Source: Crocinitomicaceae bacterium (GTDB lineage: Bacteria; Bacteroidota; Bacteroidia; Flavobacteriales_D; Sanyastnellaceae). From it: DNA of 14,779 bases. The stretch is taken from positions 1 to 14,779 of the forward strand of contig JADLBA010000022.1 in the NCBI GenBank assembly GCA_020848015.1, written 5' to 3'. Each line of letters starts with the position of its first letter. Within the stretch, counting starts at the first letter, position 1. Of the stretch, positions 6,444 to 13,289 are shown piece by piece. Under the pieces are notes generated by a model, which was given only the letters and a program-made list of their open reading frames with translations, made no database searches and had not been told where the DNA came from. Both the position numbers and the translations under genes were made by a program.

Positions 6444-8269
6444 GCTGGCAACATTTCAGGGAAAAGGTTAACCTGTTCTTGTTCAGGAACAAACCAGTCG
6501 TACTGAAGATTTTCAAGGGAACCAATATCGCTGTAAACCTTATTGCCCTAAGTTCCGTACTCTGGATGTACGGCTTCAGACTTAGTCCGGAAGAAGAACA
6601 ACTCGCGATTCGTATCATACGATTTTCCTTCGGATTTTACATTATACATTATTTTATAAGATTTATTTATGACTTTAATCCCATCGGATTTATAAAGTCA
6701 ACTTGGTTTGAAGGGCTGATGATTTTTATTCTTCTTTTCGAAGGCATCAGTCATACTTTCTATGATACACTGTGGATCGGTAAAATCTTTGAAAATTTTG
6801 GGTTTACAGGTTATACGGGGATCAGCCGCGTTATTATTCAGGTGTACTTTCTTATGGTCTTTGTGATCGAGTTTGTAAGAAATAATGAATTTTTTCCACG
6901 GATACGTCTTAATCCTGCATTCATTTTTGTACTGAGTTTTATTTGTATCATACTGGGAGGAGCACTGCTACTGATGCTCCCGGAAATGACCGTCAGACCG
7001 GGAAGTATGCCCTTTGTTGATGCGCTTTTTACTTCAACAAGTGCAACCTGTGTCACCGGACTAATGACGGTTGATACGCACACCGCTCTTACATTCAAGG
7101 GGCAGTTCGTCATTCTTTGCCTGATCAAACTCGGAGGAACCAATATCATTGCGTTTGGAGGCTTTCTCTCTCTCGTTAGCAAAATTGGGGTAGGAGTAAA
7201 GCAACACAAAGTGATCGAAGGTTTTGTCGCAAAGGACAATATTCTTTCTGCCAGTGGTATGCTTGGAAAAGTAATTCTCTGGACGACCTCAATCGAATTA
7301 TTAGGGGCGACCGCTCTCTATTTTCTATGGTCGCCAGGCGTTTCGTGGTACGATACCGGTGAAAGAGTATTTTACTCGGTATTTCATGCTGTATCAGCAT
7401 TCAATAATGCAGGAATCTCCTTGTTCCAGGATGGGTTATTCAATGAGTCCGTCAGGTTCAATTATCTCGCCCACTGGGTTATTATTCTCGAAATATTTTT
7501 CGGTGCGCTGGGTATTCTCGCCATATTTGATCTCTTTGAGCCATCTAAACTGCGCGACCGTTTGAAACATCCGTGGAAGCAAATACAATTTTCCACTAAG
7601 ATCGCTCTTTATGTTTCGCTGATGCTGATTGTTTCCGGAGCATGTATTTTCTTTTTCCTCGAAAAGGACGGTGTGCTTGCCGGCCAGAGCCTTTTTGGCA
7701 AGATTACGGGGGCGGTATTCCAGACTGTTACACCAAGAACCGCCGGATTTAATACAGTGAATATTTCTATGATGGGTGTTCCTGCGGCCATCCTTACCAT
7801 CGGCCTGATGTATGTGGGTGCCAGTAGTACTTCCACAGGTGGGGGCATTAAAACAAGTACTCTCGCAATCATCTGGTCTGATATACGCACAGTTATGCTC
7901 GGTAGGGAAAGAGCGGTGCTGTGGAAAAGAACGATTGGCCACAACCTTAAAAGCAGTGCATATTCCATTGCAGTGATCTACATTGTAATGATCTTTCTTG
8001 GGACTTTTTTGCTCAGCATTACCGAAAAGGCTATTCTGCAAATGCCGGGAAGATCCCTTCTCGACCTGATATTTGAAATTGTTTCTGCTTATTGTACCGT
8101 TGGTTCAACCCTGGGAATTACCGGACTTTTAACAGTTGTGGGAAAATACATTGTAATAGCCTGGATGTTCATTGGCCGCGTCGGAACATTTACCATCGCT
8201 TTTGCACTTGCGGGTAAATTCTCGAAGGAAAATTTCAAATACCCGGAAGCAGAATGCATGGTTGGTTAA
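6440..8269 (+). CDS. trkH: TrkH/KtrB-type potassium uptake transporter with extended N-terminus
   Basis: This membrane protein belongs to the superfamily of K+ transporters with four pore-loop repeats. All four filter segments are visible, each with its glycine: TSATCVTGL (200-208), SAFNNAGIS (319-327), TPRTAGFNT (431-439) and YCTVGSTLG (551-559). STGGGIKTST before the last repeat is another family hallmark. At 609 residues it is longer than E. coli TrkH (483). The canonical core begins near residue 158 (LNPAFIFVLSF), preceded by about 157 residues with three or four hydrophobic segments, a layout I believe is common in Bacteroidota homologues. No trkA or ktrA regulatory subunit is visible in the window, so the partner must be encoded elsewhere. 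The ATG overlaps the rfaE1 stop (ATGA), so the two are probably translationally coupled. Na+ dependence cannot be decided from the sequence. Confidence 0.92.
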   Translation: MSWQHFREKVNLFLFRNKPVVLKIFKGTNIAVNLIALSSVLWMYGFRLSPEEEQLAIRIIRFSFGFYIIHYFIRFIYDFNPIGFIKSTWFEGLMIFILLFEGISHTFYDTLWIGKIFENFGFTGYTGISRVIIQVYFLMVFVIEFVRNNEFFPRIRLNPAFIFVLSFICIILGGALLLMLPEMTVRPGSMPFVDALFTSTSATCVTGLMTVDTHTALTFKGQFVILCLIKLGGTNIIAFGGFLSLVSKIGVGVKQHKVIEGFVAKDNILSASGMLGKVILWTTSIELLGATALYFLWSPGVSWYDTGERVFYSVFHAVSAFNNAGISLFQDGLFNESVRFNYLAHWVIILEIFFGALGILAIFDLFEPSKLRDRLKHPWKQIQFSTKIALYVSLMLIVSGACIFFFLEKDGVLAGQSLFGKITGAVFQTVTPRTAGFNTVNISMMGVPAAILTIGLMYVGASSTSTGGGIKTSTLAIIWSDIRTVMLGRERAVLWKRTIGHNLKSSAYSIAVIYIVMIFLGTFLLSITEKAILQMPGRSLLDLIFEIVSAYCTVGSTLGITGLLTVVGKYIVIAWMFIGRVGTFTIAFALAGKFSKENFKYPEAECMVG

Positions 8270-8332
8270 GATATGGAACAGATAAAAATTTTGTGAATGG
8301 AATGATTATAAAGGAATGTTTGATTTTACAAA

Positions 8333-8362
8333 TTGGAATTTTTATGCAGAGGAGTTCCTTTG
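8333..8362 (+). promoter_or_regulatory. Weak candidate promoter upstream of ubiE
   Basis: TTG at 8333-8335 and TTCCTTTG at 8355-8362 are separated by 19 nt, the usual Bacteroidota spacing, but the -7 box has T instead of A at its second position. It lies in the 202-bp gap between trkH and ubiE, which otherwise contains no gene and no clear terminator that I can see. The leader would be about 105 nt long. Confidence 0.25.
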
Positions 8363-8471
8363 TAAGAAAAACCTCAGTATTATACAATCAAAAATCCCAT
8401 TGCAAAAGTCAACACGATGAATTTTTAGGAAGAAACTAATCTCTACTGGGAAGTTTTATGATATTTAACCG

Positions 8472-9200
8472 ATGAGCAATACCATCACACCTTACAATCA
8501 GGCCGGAAAGAAAAAGGAAGTCGAAAAAATGTTCGATAACATAGCACACAGCTATGATTTTCTGAACCATTTTTTTTCACTGGGCATTGACAGATTGTGG
8601 AGAAAAAAAGCGCTGCGTATTCTCAGTGAAGAATCTCCTTCAATACTGTTGGATGTGGCTACCGGTACGGCGGACTTAGCCATTGCCGCTAAGGCCATGG
8701 GGATCGCTAAAGAAAAGATTATTGGTGTGGACATCAGCGAGGGAATGCTTGAAATTGGAAGAAAAAAAATTGAAGAAAAAAACTGGACACCTTACATTGA
8801 ACTGATAAGAGCCGATTCCGAAAACCTGCCTTTTAATACCGGAACTTTTGACGCATTCACCGTTGCATTTGGTGTCAGAAATTTTGAAAACCTTGAAAAA
8901 GGAATGAGTGAAATGCTTCGTGTGCTAAAGCCGGGAGCATCGGGTCTGGTTCTTGAATTTTCGCGACCTAAAAAATTTCCTTTAAAACAGACCTTCCACA
9001 TATACTTCAAATTCGTGATGCCCTTTTTCGGGAAGATCGTGTCAAAAGACAGGCATGCATATTCTTATCTCCAGGAGTCTGTCCAGGCTTTTCCGGAAGG
9101 AAATGATTTTATCTCGATCATGGAAAGGCTCGGTTATCGCGAGGTTCGGCATATTTCTCTGTCGGGTGGTATTGCAAGTATTTATATTGGAAAAAAATGA
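8472..9200 (+). CDS. ubiE: Demethylmenaquinone/ubiquinone C-methyltransferase UbiE (MenG)
   Basis: UbiE/MenG uses S-adenosylmethionine to methylate demethylmenaquinone, the last step in menaquinone formation; Bacteroidota normally rely on menaquinone. The 242-residue protein is of standard length. It has MFDNIAHSYDFLNHFFSLGID (about 20-40), the UbiE N-terminal signature. Motif I is DVATGTADLA (61-70). D87 in GVDISEGML binds the ribose of SAM. The second PROSITE-like UbiE signature is seen in FGVRNFENL followed by EMLRVLKPG. A basic, aromatic C-terminal half ends in YIGKK. The stop TGA at 9198-9200 overlaps the aroA ATG at 9197 (ATGA). This fits shared control with the shikimate pathway, because menaquinone derives from chorismate. 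The ATG at 8472 is the only sensible start. Confidence 0.95.
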   Translation: MSNTITPYNQAGKKKEVEKMFDNIAHSYDFLNHFFSLGIDRLWRKKALRILSEESPSILLDVATGTADLAIAAKAMGIAKEKIIGVDISEGMLEIGRKKIEEKNWTPYIELIRADSENLPFNTGTFDAFTVAFGVRNFENLEKGMSEMLRVLKPGASGLVLEFSRPKKFPLKQTFHIYFKFVMPFFGKIVSKDRHAYSYLQESVQAFPEGNDFISIMERLGYREVRHISLSGGIASIYIGKK

Positions 9201-10477
9201 AAGCTGAGGTTCTTCCTTCTGAATTGAGCGGGGAAACAACGGTGGCAGGAAGCAAGAGTATTGCCCAACGCGCAGCGGTGTGCGCCCTGATGGCTGCCGG
9301 GGAAAGCGAAATTTCTTTTTATCCGGAGAATGATGATTGTGCTGTAGCCATTTCTATTGTGCAGCAACTCGGAGGAATAGTAACCCGCTCCGGTTCATCG
9401 GTCTTAATAAAAGGGGGGTACCCGGCAAATTTTCAGGCAGGAATTAAAAACCCCCGGCACATTATTTCCTGTGGAGAATCGGGACTTTCAGCGAGAATGT
9501 TTACCTCGGTGTCTGCTTTAAGCAATGAAGAAATTAAAATTACCGGCAATGGCAGTCTGCTGAAAAGACCTTTTGGAGAATTTGAAAATTTCCTGCCCGG
9601 GCTGGGAGCCTCTGTCTCTACCAATAGTGGGCGGCTGCCGGTCACCGTTAAGGGCCCCCTCAGAGGCGGGAATGTCTCGATAAACGGAGCACTTTCATCA
9701 CAATACCTCACTGGAATTCTATTGGCAGCAGGACAAGTAAAAAACGATACGGTAATTTCAGTAGAAAACCTGAACAGCAAACCGTACATTGATCTCACGA
9801 TAGAGGTAGCCTCTTGTTTTGGTGTGAACATCCGGCATAAACACTACTCTCTCTTTTCAATTAAAGGAGGGCAGCATTACAAAGCAGCCGACCTCGATGT
9901 AAGTGGCGACTGGAGCGGTGCTGCTTTTCTACTCGTAGCCGCCGCCTTGTGCAGCGAATGGGGAATTACCATCAATAATCTGAACAGGAACTTTACACAG
10001 GCCGATAGTGCGATTGTGGATGTATTGCGCAAATGCGGGGCAATTGTTTCAGAGAAGAAAAATTCGGTGACAGTTAAAAAAGGCACTGTTAAAGCGTTTG
10101 ATTTTGATGCTACCGATTGCCCTGATCTTTTTCCTGCCCTTGTGGTACTTGCTGCATTTTCTGATGGAGTATGTACTTTGAAAGGAGCAAAACGGCTGGT
10201 GTATAAGGAGAGCAACCGAGCCAAAGTTTTGCAGGAAGAATTTGCCCGTACCAATATCCGAATAGTTGTTCGGGAAGATGAAATGAAGGTGTATCCGGGG
10301 CACCCTTGCCCTGCCATTATCTCTTCTCATAATGACCACCGGATTGCAATGGCAGCAACCGTTCTGGGACTCGCAGGATCAAAAATTACTGTTAATGGCG
10401 CAGAAAGCACCGCAAAATCCTTTCCTGCTTTTTTTGAGACAATGCAAAAACTTGGAGGGAAAATACGGTTAAAGTAG
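9197..10477 (+). CDS. aroA: 3-phosphoshikimate 1-carboxyvinyltransferase (EPSP synthase)
   Basis: AroA joins phosphoenolpyruvate to shikimate 3-phosphate, the sixth step of the shikimate pathway. The 426-residue length is normal for this two-domain enzyme. GSKSIAQRA at 18-26 gives the substrate-binding K20, S21 and R25. SSQYLTGILLAAG contains the Ser-Ser-Gln that holds shikimate phosphate. D310 in DCPDLFPA aligns with the catalytic aspartate (E. coli D313). KESNR (337-341) stands where E. coli has KETDR, and NDHRIAMA begins at 379. The PEP loop is unusual: E. coli has NAGTAMRP at 94-101, whereas this protein has ESGLSARM at the same numbers, so T97 is Leu and P101 is Met. From memory, GESGL-type loops are typical of many Bacteroidota AroA proteins. 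The start overlaps ubiE, and lpxD follows after 44 nt. Confidence 0.94.
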   Translation: MKAEVLPSELSGETTVAGSKSIAQRAAVCALMAAGESEISFYPENDDCAVAISIVQQLGGIVTRSGSSVLIKGGYPANFQAGIKNPRHIISCGESGLSARMFTSVSALSNEEIKITGNGSLLKRPFGEFENFLPGLGASVSTNSGRLPVTVKGPLRGGNVSINGALSSQYLTGILLAAGQVKNDTVISVENLNSKPYIDLTIEVASCFGVNIRHKHYSLFSIKGGQHYKAADLDVSGDWSGAAFLLVAAALCSEWGITINNLNRNFTQADSAIVDVLRKCGAIVSEKKNSVTVKKGTVKAFDFDATDCPDLFPALVVLAAFSDGVCTLKGAKRLVYKESNRAKVLQEEFARTNIRIVVREDEMKVYPGHPCPAIISSHNDHRIAMAATVLGLAGSKITVNGAESTAKSFPAFFETMQKLGGKIRLK

Positions 10478-10480
10478 CGT

Positions 10481-10488
10481 TATATTCG
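10481..10488 (+). promoter_or_regulatory. Possible -7 box upstream of lpxD
   Basis: TATATTCG differs in one base from the TAnnTTTG consensus and lies 33 nt before the lpxD ATG, in the only gap (44 nt) between aroA and lpxD. No TTG is found at the proper distance upstream. It could provide an internal promoter for lpxD, or be chance. Confidence 0.25.
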
Positions 10489-10521
10489 CGCCACAGGGAA
10501 AAGTGATTTAAGTGTATCGCT

Positions 10522-11571
10522 ATGAAATTTTCAGCCGAGCAGATAGCAGGAATGCTGCAGGGAACAGTTGATGGAAACCCTGAGGTATCGGTTAGCAGCC
10601 TCTCCAAGATAGAAGAAGGATGTCCCGGTACTCTTACTTTCCTCGCTAATCCTAAATATGCGCCTTACATCTATTCGACTGGGGCATCAATTGCTATCGT
10701 TCCTAAGGATTTTACTGCTGAAAAGCCTCTGCCGTCTTCTCTTACTCTCATCAGAGTAGAAGATGCCTACGGCAGTTTTGCGAAATTGCTCGAAGCCTAT
10801 CACAATCTTCGCCGTCCGCAACCCGGTATTCATCCTTCCGCACAAATTGACGAAACGGCGGTCGTAGGCGATAATGTTTACATTGGCCCGAACGCAGTTG
10901 TGTCCGGACATGCAAAAATCAGCAACGATGCTATAATTTATGCCGGCTCTTACATCGGTGATGCAACGAAAGTAGGGGAGCGCACGGTCATTTTTGCAGG
11001 GGTGCGCATTTATGCTGATTGCATGATCGGTAATGATTGTACCCTGCATTCAGGTGTTGTCATTGGTGGCGATGGTTTTGGCTTTAACCCGAATGCTGAA
11101 AACAATTATGCAAAAGTACCCCAGACAGGAAATGTGATCATTGAAGACCATGTGGAAATTGGCGCTAATACAACGATTGATCGCGCTACTCTTGGATCAA
11201 CCATAATCCGTAAAGGAGTGAAACTCGATAACCTCATACAGATAGCGCACAATGTAGAAATCGGGGAGAACACTGTAATCGCCGCACAGACGGGTATTTC
11301 AGGATCAACGAGAATTGGAAAAAACTGCATGATCGGTGGGCAGGTGGGAATCGTTGGCCACCTCACCATTGCCGACGGAACGAAAATTGCCGCACAGAGT
11401 GGTATCGGAACCGACATCAAAACACCAGGAACAATAGTGCAAGGGTCTCCCGCTTTTGCAATCATGGATTATAAAAAATCATATATAGGATTCCGCAGAC
11501 TTCCCGAATTGCTTAGTAAAATTGATCAGTTGCAAAAAGAGATCAATGAACTGAAAAAATCGAAGCAATAA
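10522..11571 (+). CDS. lpxD: UDP-3-O-acylglucosamine N-acyltransferase LpxD
   Basis: LpxD transfers a 3-hydroxyacyl chain from acyl carrier protein to the 2-amino group of UDP-3-O-acylglucosamine, the third step of lipid A synthesis, in the cytoplasm. The 349-residue protein has the three expected parts. The first is an N-terminal uridine-binding domain (1-100), including SLSKIEEGCPGTLTFLANPKY at 26-46. The second is a left-handed beta helix of hexapeptide repeats from about 103 to 300 (runs of V/I-G-D/E-N-x-x-I/V), with the catalytic histidine H243 in IQIAHNVEIG. The third is a C-terminal helix rich in K, Q and E (ISKIDQLQKEINELKK-like) that packs in the trimer. lpxD often sits near lpxC-fabZ or lpxA in Bacteroidota, but neither gene is nearby here. 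It lies between aroA and an O-methyltransferase-like gene, with a 28-nt gap to the latter. Confidence 0.95.
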   Translation: MKFSAEQIAGMLQGTVDGNPEVSVSSLSKIEEGCPGTLTFLANPKYAPYIYSTGASIAIVPKDFTAEKPLPSSLTLIRVEDAYGSFAKLLEAYHNLRRPQPGIHPSAQIDETAVVGDNVYIGPNAVVSGHAKISNDAIIYAGSYIGDATKVGERTVIFAGVRIYADCMIGNDCTLHSGVVIGGDGFGFNPNAENNYAKVPQTGNVIIEDHVEIGANTTIDRATLGSTIIRKGVKLDNLIQIAHNVEIGENTVIAAQTGISGSTRIGKNCMIGGQVGIVGHLTIADGTKIAAQSGIGTDIKTPGTIVQGSPAFAIMDYKKSYIGFRRLPELLSKIDQLQKEINELKKSKQ

Positions 11572-11599
11572 CCTCAGCTCACAGCGAATAGGATTATCA

Positions 11600-12388
11600 G
11601 TGAGTGCTATTTTCGAAACCAGAGCATTTGTCAGTCATCTTCTGAAAGCACGAGGCAAGCACAGCGTTCATTCACCGTACGTTTTTGACCTGCTCACAAA
11701 AGTCCTTCCCCGGTCTATCGCTGAAATTGGATCAGAAAAAATTGAATTGCTCAGGAAGGAGTTTGTTCTCAGTAACGAGATGATTGAGGTAGTAGATTTT
11801 GGCGCAGGCTCACGAATGTCAAACGACCGGCATAGGTCTCTTTCCTCCATTGCAAAAAAGGTTGCGGGATCAAAAAAGCAGGCTCATGCTCTGGCAAGCA
11901 TTGCGAAATTTCTGCAGCCTAAGGTCATAATTGAACTCGGTACCAGTCTCGGATTTACGACTGCATATATCGCAGAGGCTGCACCATCAGCCAAAGTGTG
12001 GACAATGGAAGGAGCACCGGCTATCGCTGCGCTCGCTGAAAAAAACTTCCGCAGTCTGGATATTGAAAATATCGAAGTGGTTACAGGTGCTTTTTCCGAA
12101 ACACTCGAAAGTGTTTTGGAAATGGCAGGAATGCCCGATTTAGTAATTATGGACGGACACCATCTCTATCAGCCAACGGTTAATTATTTCGGTAAAATTT
12201 CAAAGCGCATAAAAAAGAACGGAGTGGTAATACTCGACGATATTCATTGGTCAAAACAAATGGAAAAGGCTTGGGACGAAGTGTCATTAGCCCCGGAAGT
12301 TGGCTTCAGCATTGATTTTTTTGATTTTGGTATGCTCGTCTTTCGCACGGATGTTGAAAAGCAACACTTTGTTTTGCGGCTCCCATGA
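11600..12388 (+). CDS. Class I SAM-dependent methyltransferase (O-methyltransferase-like, methyltransf_24 type)
   Basis: The 262-residue protein has an N-terminal segment with GKHSVHSPYVFDL (about 19-31) and a VDFGAGSRMS block (about 64-73), both of which I associate with a Bacteroidota-wide family of uncharacterised methyltransferases. The SAM-binding motif I is IIELGTSLGFTTAYIA, with E112 and G114. Acidic residues D185 in IMDGHHLY and D213-D214 in ILDDIHW are placed like the metal- and substrate-binding aspartates of catechol O-methyltransferase-like enzymes. The substrate is unknown. The start is GTG at 11600; there is no in-frame ATG close upstream, and the next residues fit the family N-terminus. 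The gene trails lpxD by 28 nt and is probably the last of the ubiE-aroA-lpxD block. An envelope or quinone-related role is possible but unproved. Confidence 0.83.
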   Translation: MSAIFETRAFVSHLLKARGKHSVHSPYVFDLLTKVLPRSIAEIGSEKIELLRKEFVLSNEMIEVVDFGAGSRMSNDRHRSLSSIAKKVAGSKKQAHALASIAKFLQPKVIIELGTSLGFTTAYIAEAAPSAKVWTMEGAPAIAALAEKNFRSLDIENIEVVTGAFSETLESVLEMAGMPDLVIMDGHHLYQPTVNYFGKISKRIKKNGVVILDDIHWSKQMEKAWDEVSLAPEVGFSIDFFDFGMLVFRTDVEKQHFVLRLP

Positions 12389-12444
12389 CCTCTTTTATTT
12401 ACGTATTTATTCCTGTTATCTCATTGTCTAATCGAAGAAAGTAC

Positions 12445-12474
12445 TTCGACTGGCATTGATTTTGGGTACATTTA
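12445..12474 (+). promoter_or_regulatory. Candidate promoter for the secreted-protein gene
   Basis: TACATTTA at 12467-12474 differs in one base from TAnnTTTG and is preceded, after 19 nt, by TTC (12445-12447) in the -33 position. Transcription would start near 12479, giving a leader of about 50 nt. An inverted repeat, TCGAAG (12432-12437) and CTTCGA (12444-12449), overlaps the -33 element and could be an operator. Confidence 0.33.
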
Positions 12475-12477
12475 CCG

Positions 12478-12503
12478 CGCTGCATAAAGAATCGCAGCGA
12501 TTC
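12478..12503 (+). repeat. Overlapping palindromes in the leader of the secreted-protein gene
   Basis: GAATCGC-A-GCGATTC (12489-12503) is a perfect 15-nt palindrome with one central base. Its left part also belongs to a second inverted repeat: CGCTGC at 12478-12483 pairs with GCAGCG at 12494-12499 across a 10-nt loop. The two hairpins cannot form together. They lie directly downstream of the candidate -7 box and 27 nt before the ATG at 12531. A regulator-binding site or RNA structure is possible; there is no T-run, so it is not a terminator. Confidence 0.5.
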
Positions 12504-12530
12504 AAAAAATACAATTAAACCAGCAATCCG

Positions 12531-13091
12531 ATGAAAAAAATTATTGGCATTTTACTTTTTTCAACACCGTTTTTTTTCTACTCACAGACAAAAGGAACAA
12601 CAGCTACAGCGCCTGCACCTGCTGCTGGAACACGAGAGACAGCAAAAGCGCCCGCCGGACAGAGCAAATTTGGTGTTTTCAATCCCGAAACAATTTATAT
12701 AGAGTTGATTGTCGGCGAAACCACGATGGGCACCAGTATTCGGGTAGATTATGGAAGAGAATTGCTGAATGGATTAAATGATAAGGAACTGATTAACCAG
12801 ATTTCAGACCTGCGGTCAGCCAGTTTTTCTTCCGTTCCCGACGCAATGAATTACTTGACCAGCATTGGCTTCCGTTACCTTTCCAGTTACAATGTGACGG
12901 TTAATACCAAGAGTGAGGCACATCTGCTGTTCGATCGCCGCCTTTCCAGAAAAGCGGCAAATAATGGGCAGTCTGGTGTTACCCCGGCAATCCCCGCCAC
13001 GCCTTCTGTCCCCGCTTCCCCTGCTAACAAAGGAGTCAATGAGCCAAGACCCTCAAAAGCTGTAAAACCGGAAACAAAGGATAAAAAATAA
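12531..13091 (+). CDS. Small secreted or periplasmic protein of unknown function
   Basis: I do not recognise this 186-residue protein. It begins with a clear signal peptide (MKKIIGILLFSTPFFFYSQ), probably cleaved near residue 19 by signal peptidase I; no lipobox cysteine is present. An Ala/Thr/Pro-rich stretch follows (about 21-45). The central segment, roughly 48-145, looks folded: it has an ETIYIELIVGETTMGTSIRVDYG strand region, a helix around LNDKELINQISDLRS, and a second helix and strand containing DAMNYLTSIGFRYLSSYNV. The last 40 residues are again Pro/Ala/Lys-rich (repeated PA(I/T)P-like units) and end in a charged tail. Tails of this kind suggest a flexible linker or cell-wall contact. 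It has its own upstream gap with possible promoter and palindromes and its own terminator downstream, so it is probably monocistronic. It is the least explained gene in the window. Confidence 0.8.
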   Translation: MKKIIGILLFSTPFFFYSQTKGTTATAPAPAAGTRETAKAPAGQSKFGVFNPETIYIELIVGETTMGTSIRVDYGRELLNGLNDKELINQISDLRSASFSSVPDAMNYLTSIGFRYLSSYNVTVNTKSEAHLLFDRRLSRKAANNGQSGVTPAIPATPSVPASPANKGVNEPRPSKAVKPETKDKK

Positions 13092-13110
13092 CAACCTCTA
13101 ACTTATGGGT

Positions 13111-13138
13111 AAAAGGCTGCCAACAGGCAGCTTTTTTT
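13111..13138 (+). terminator. Rho-independent terminator after the secreted-protein gene
   Basis: GCTGCC (13116-13121) and GGCAGC (13126-13131) form a perfect GC-rich 6-bp stem with an AACA loop. The stem is extended by a G-T wobble and the A-run at 13111-13114 pairing with the T-run at 13132-13138. It starts 19 nt after the stop at 13091. The A-run on the left also allows some function in the opposite direction. Confidence 0.9.
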
Positions 13139-13195
13139 ATTGAGACCCGAAAGAAGTGTCAGTTCTGCCTTTTCGATTGGACAGGTTACTCATTT

Positions 13196-13232
13196 AAAAC
13201 TGTCAAGTTTTCATACTGTGGCAGTTTTTTTT
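13196..13232 (+). promoter_or_regulatory. Competing hairpins with T-run in the dnaK leader region
   Basis: AAAACTGTC (13196-13204) can pair with GGCAGTTTT (13220-13228), with one T-G wobble and a 15-nt loop, immediately before and into an 8-T run (13225-13232): a terminator-like structure. The same left arm can instead form a tighter hairpin, AAAACT (13196-13201) with AGTTTT (13206-13211), over a GTCA loop. The element ends 57 nt before the dnaK ATG. It may be a second, back-up terminator for the upstream gene, or an attenuator if dnaK transcription starts upstream of it. No CIRCE element and no clear TAnnTTTG box were found. Confidence 0.45.
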
Positions 13233-13289
13233 CTGATGGCACCATGATTGACCAGCGCGGCAAAACAAACGAATAAAACAAACTTTAAA

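Noticed and set aside
7436..8041. A 201-codon minus-strand ORF opposite trkH
   Set aside because: It lies wholly inside trkH, whose four pore motifs are intact on the + strand; the antisense product is rich in Cys, His and Asn with no recognisable domain.
8254..8439. A 61-codon + strand ORF covering the trkH-ubiE gap
   Set aside because: It overlaps the end of trkH, has no family-like motif or signal peptide, and its composition looks like translated AT-rich intergenic DNA.
9877..10339. Minus-strand ORFs of 96-146 codons opposite aroA
   Set aside because: AroA on the + strand is complete with all catalytic motifs; the antisense frames have no recognisable protein features.
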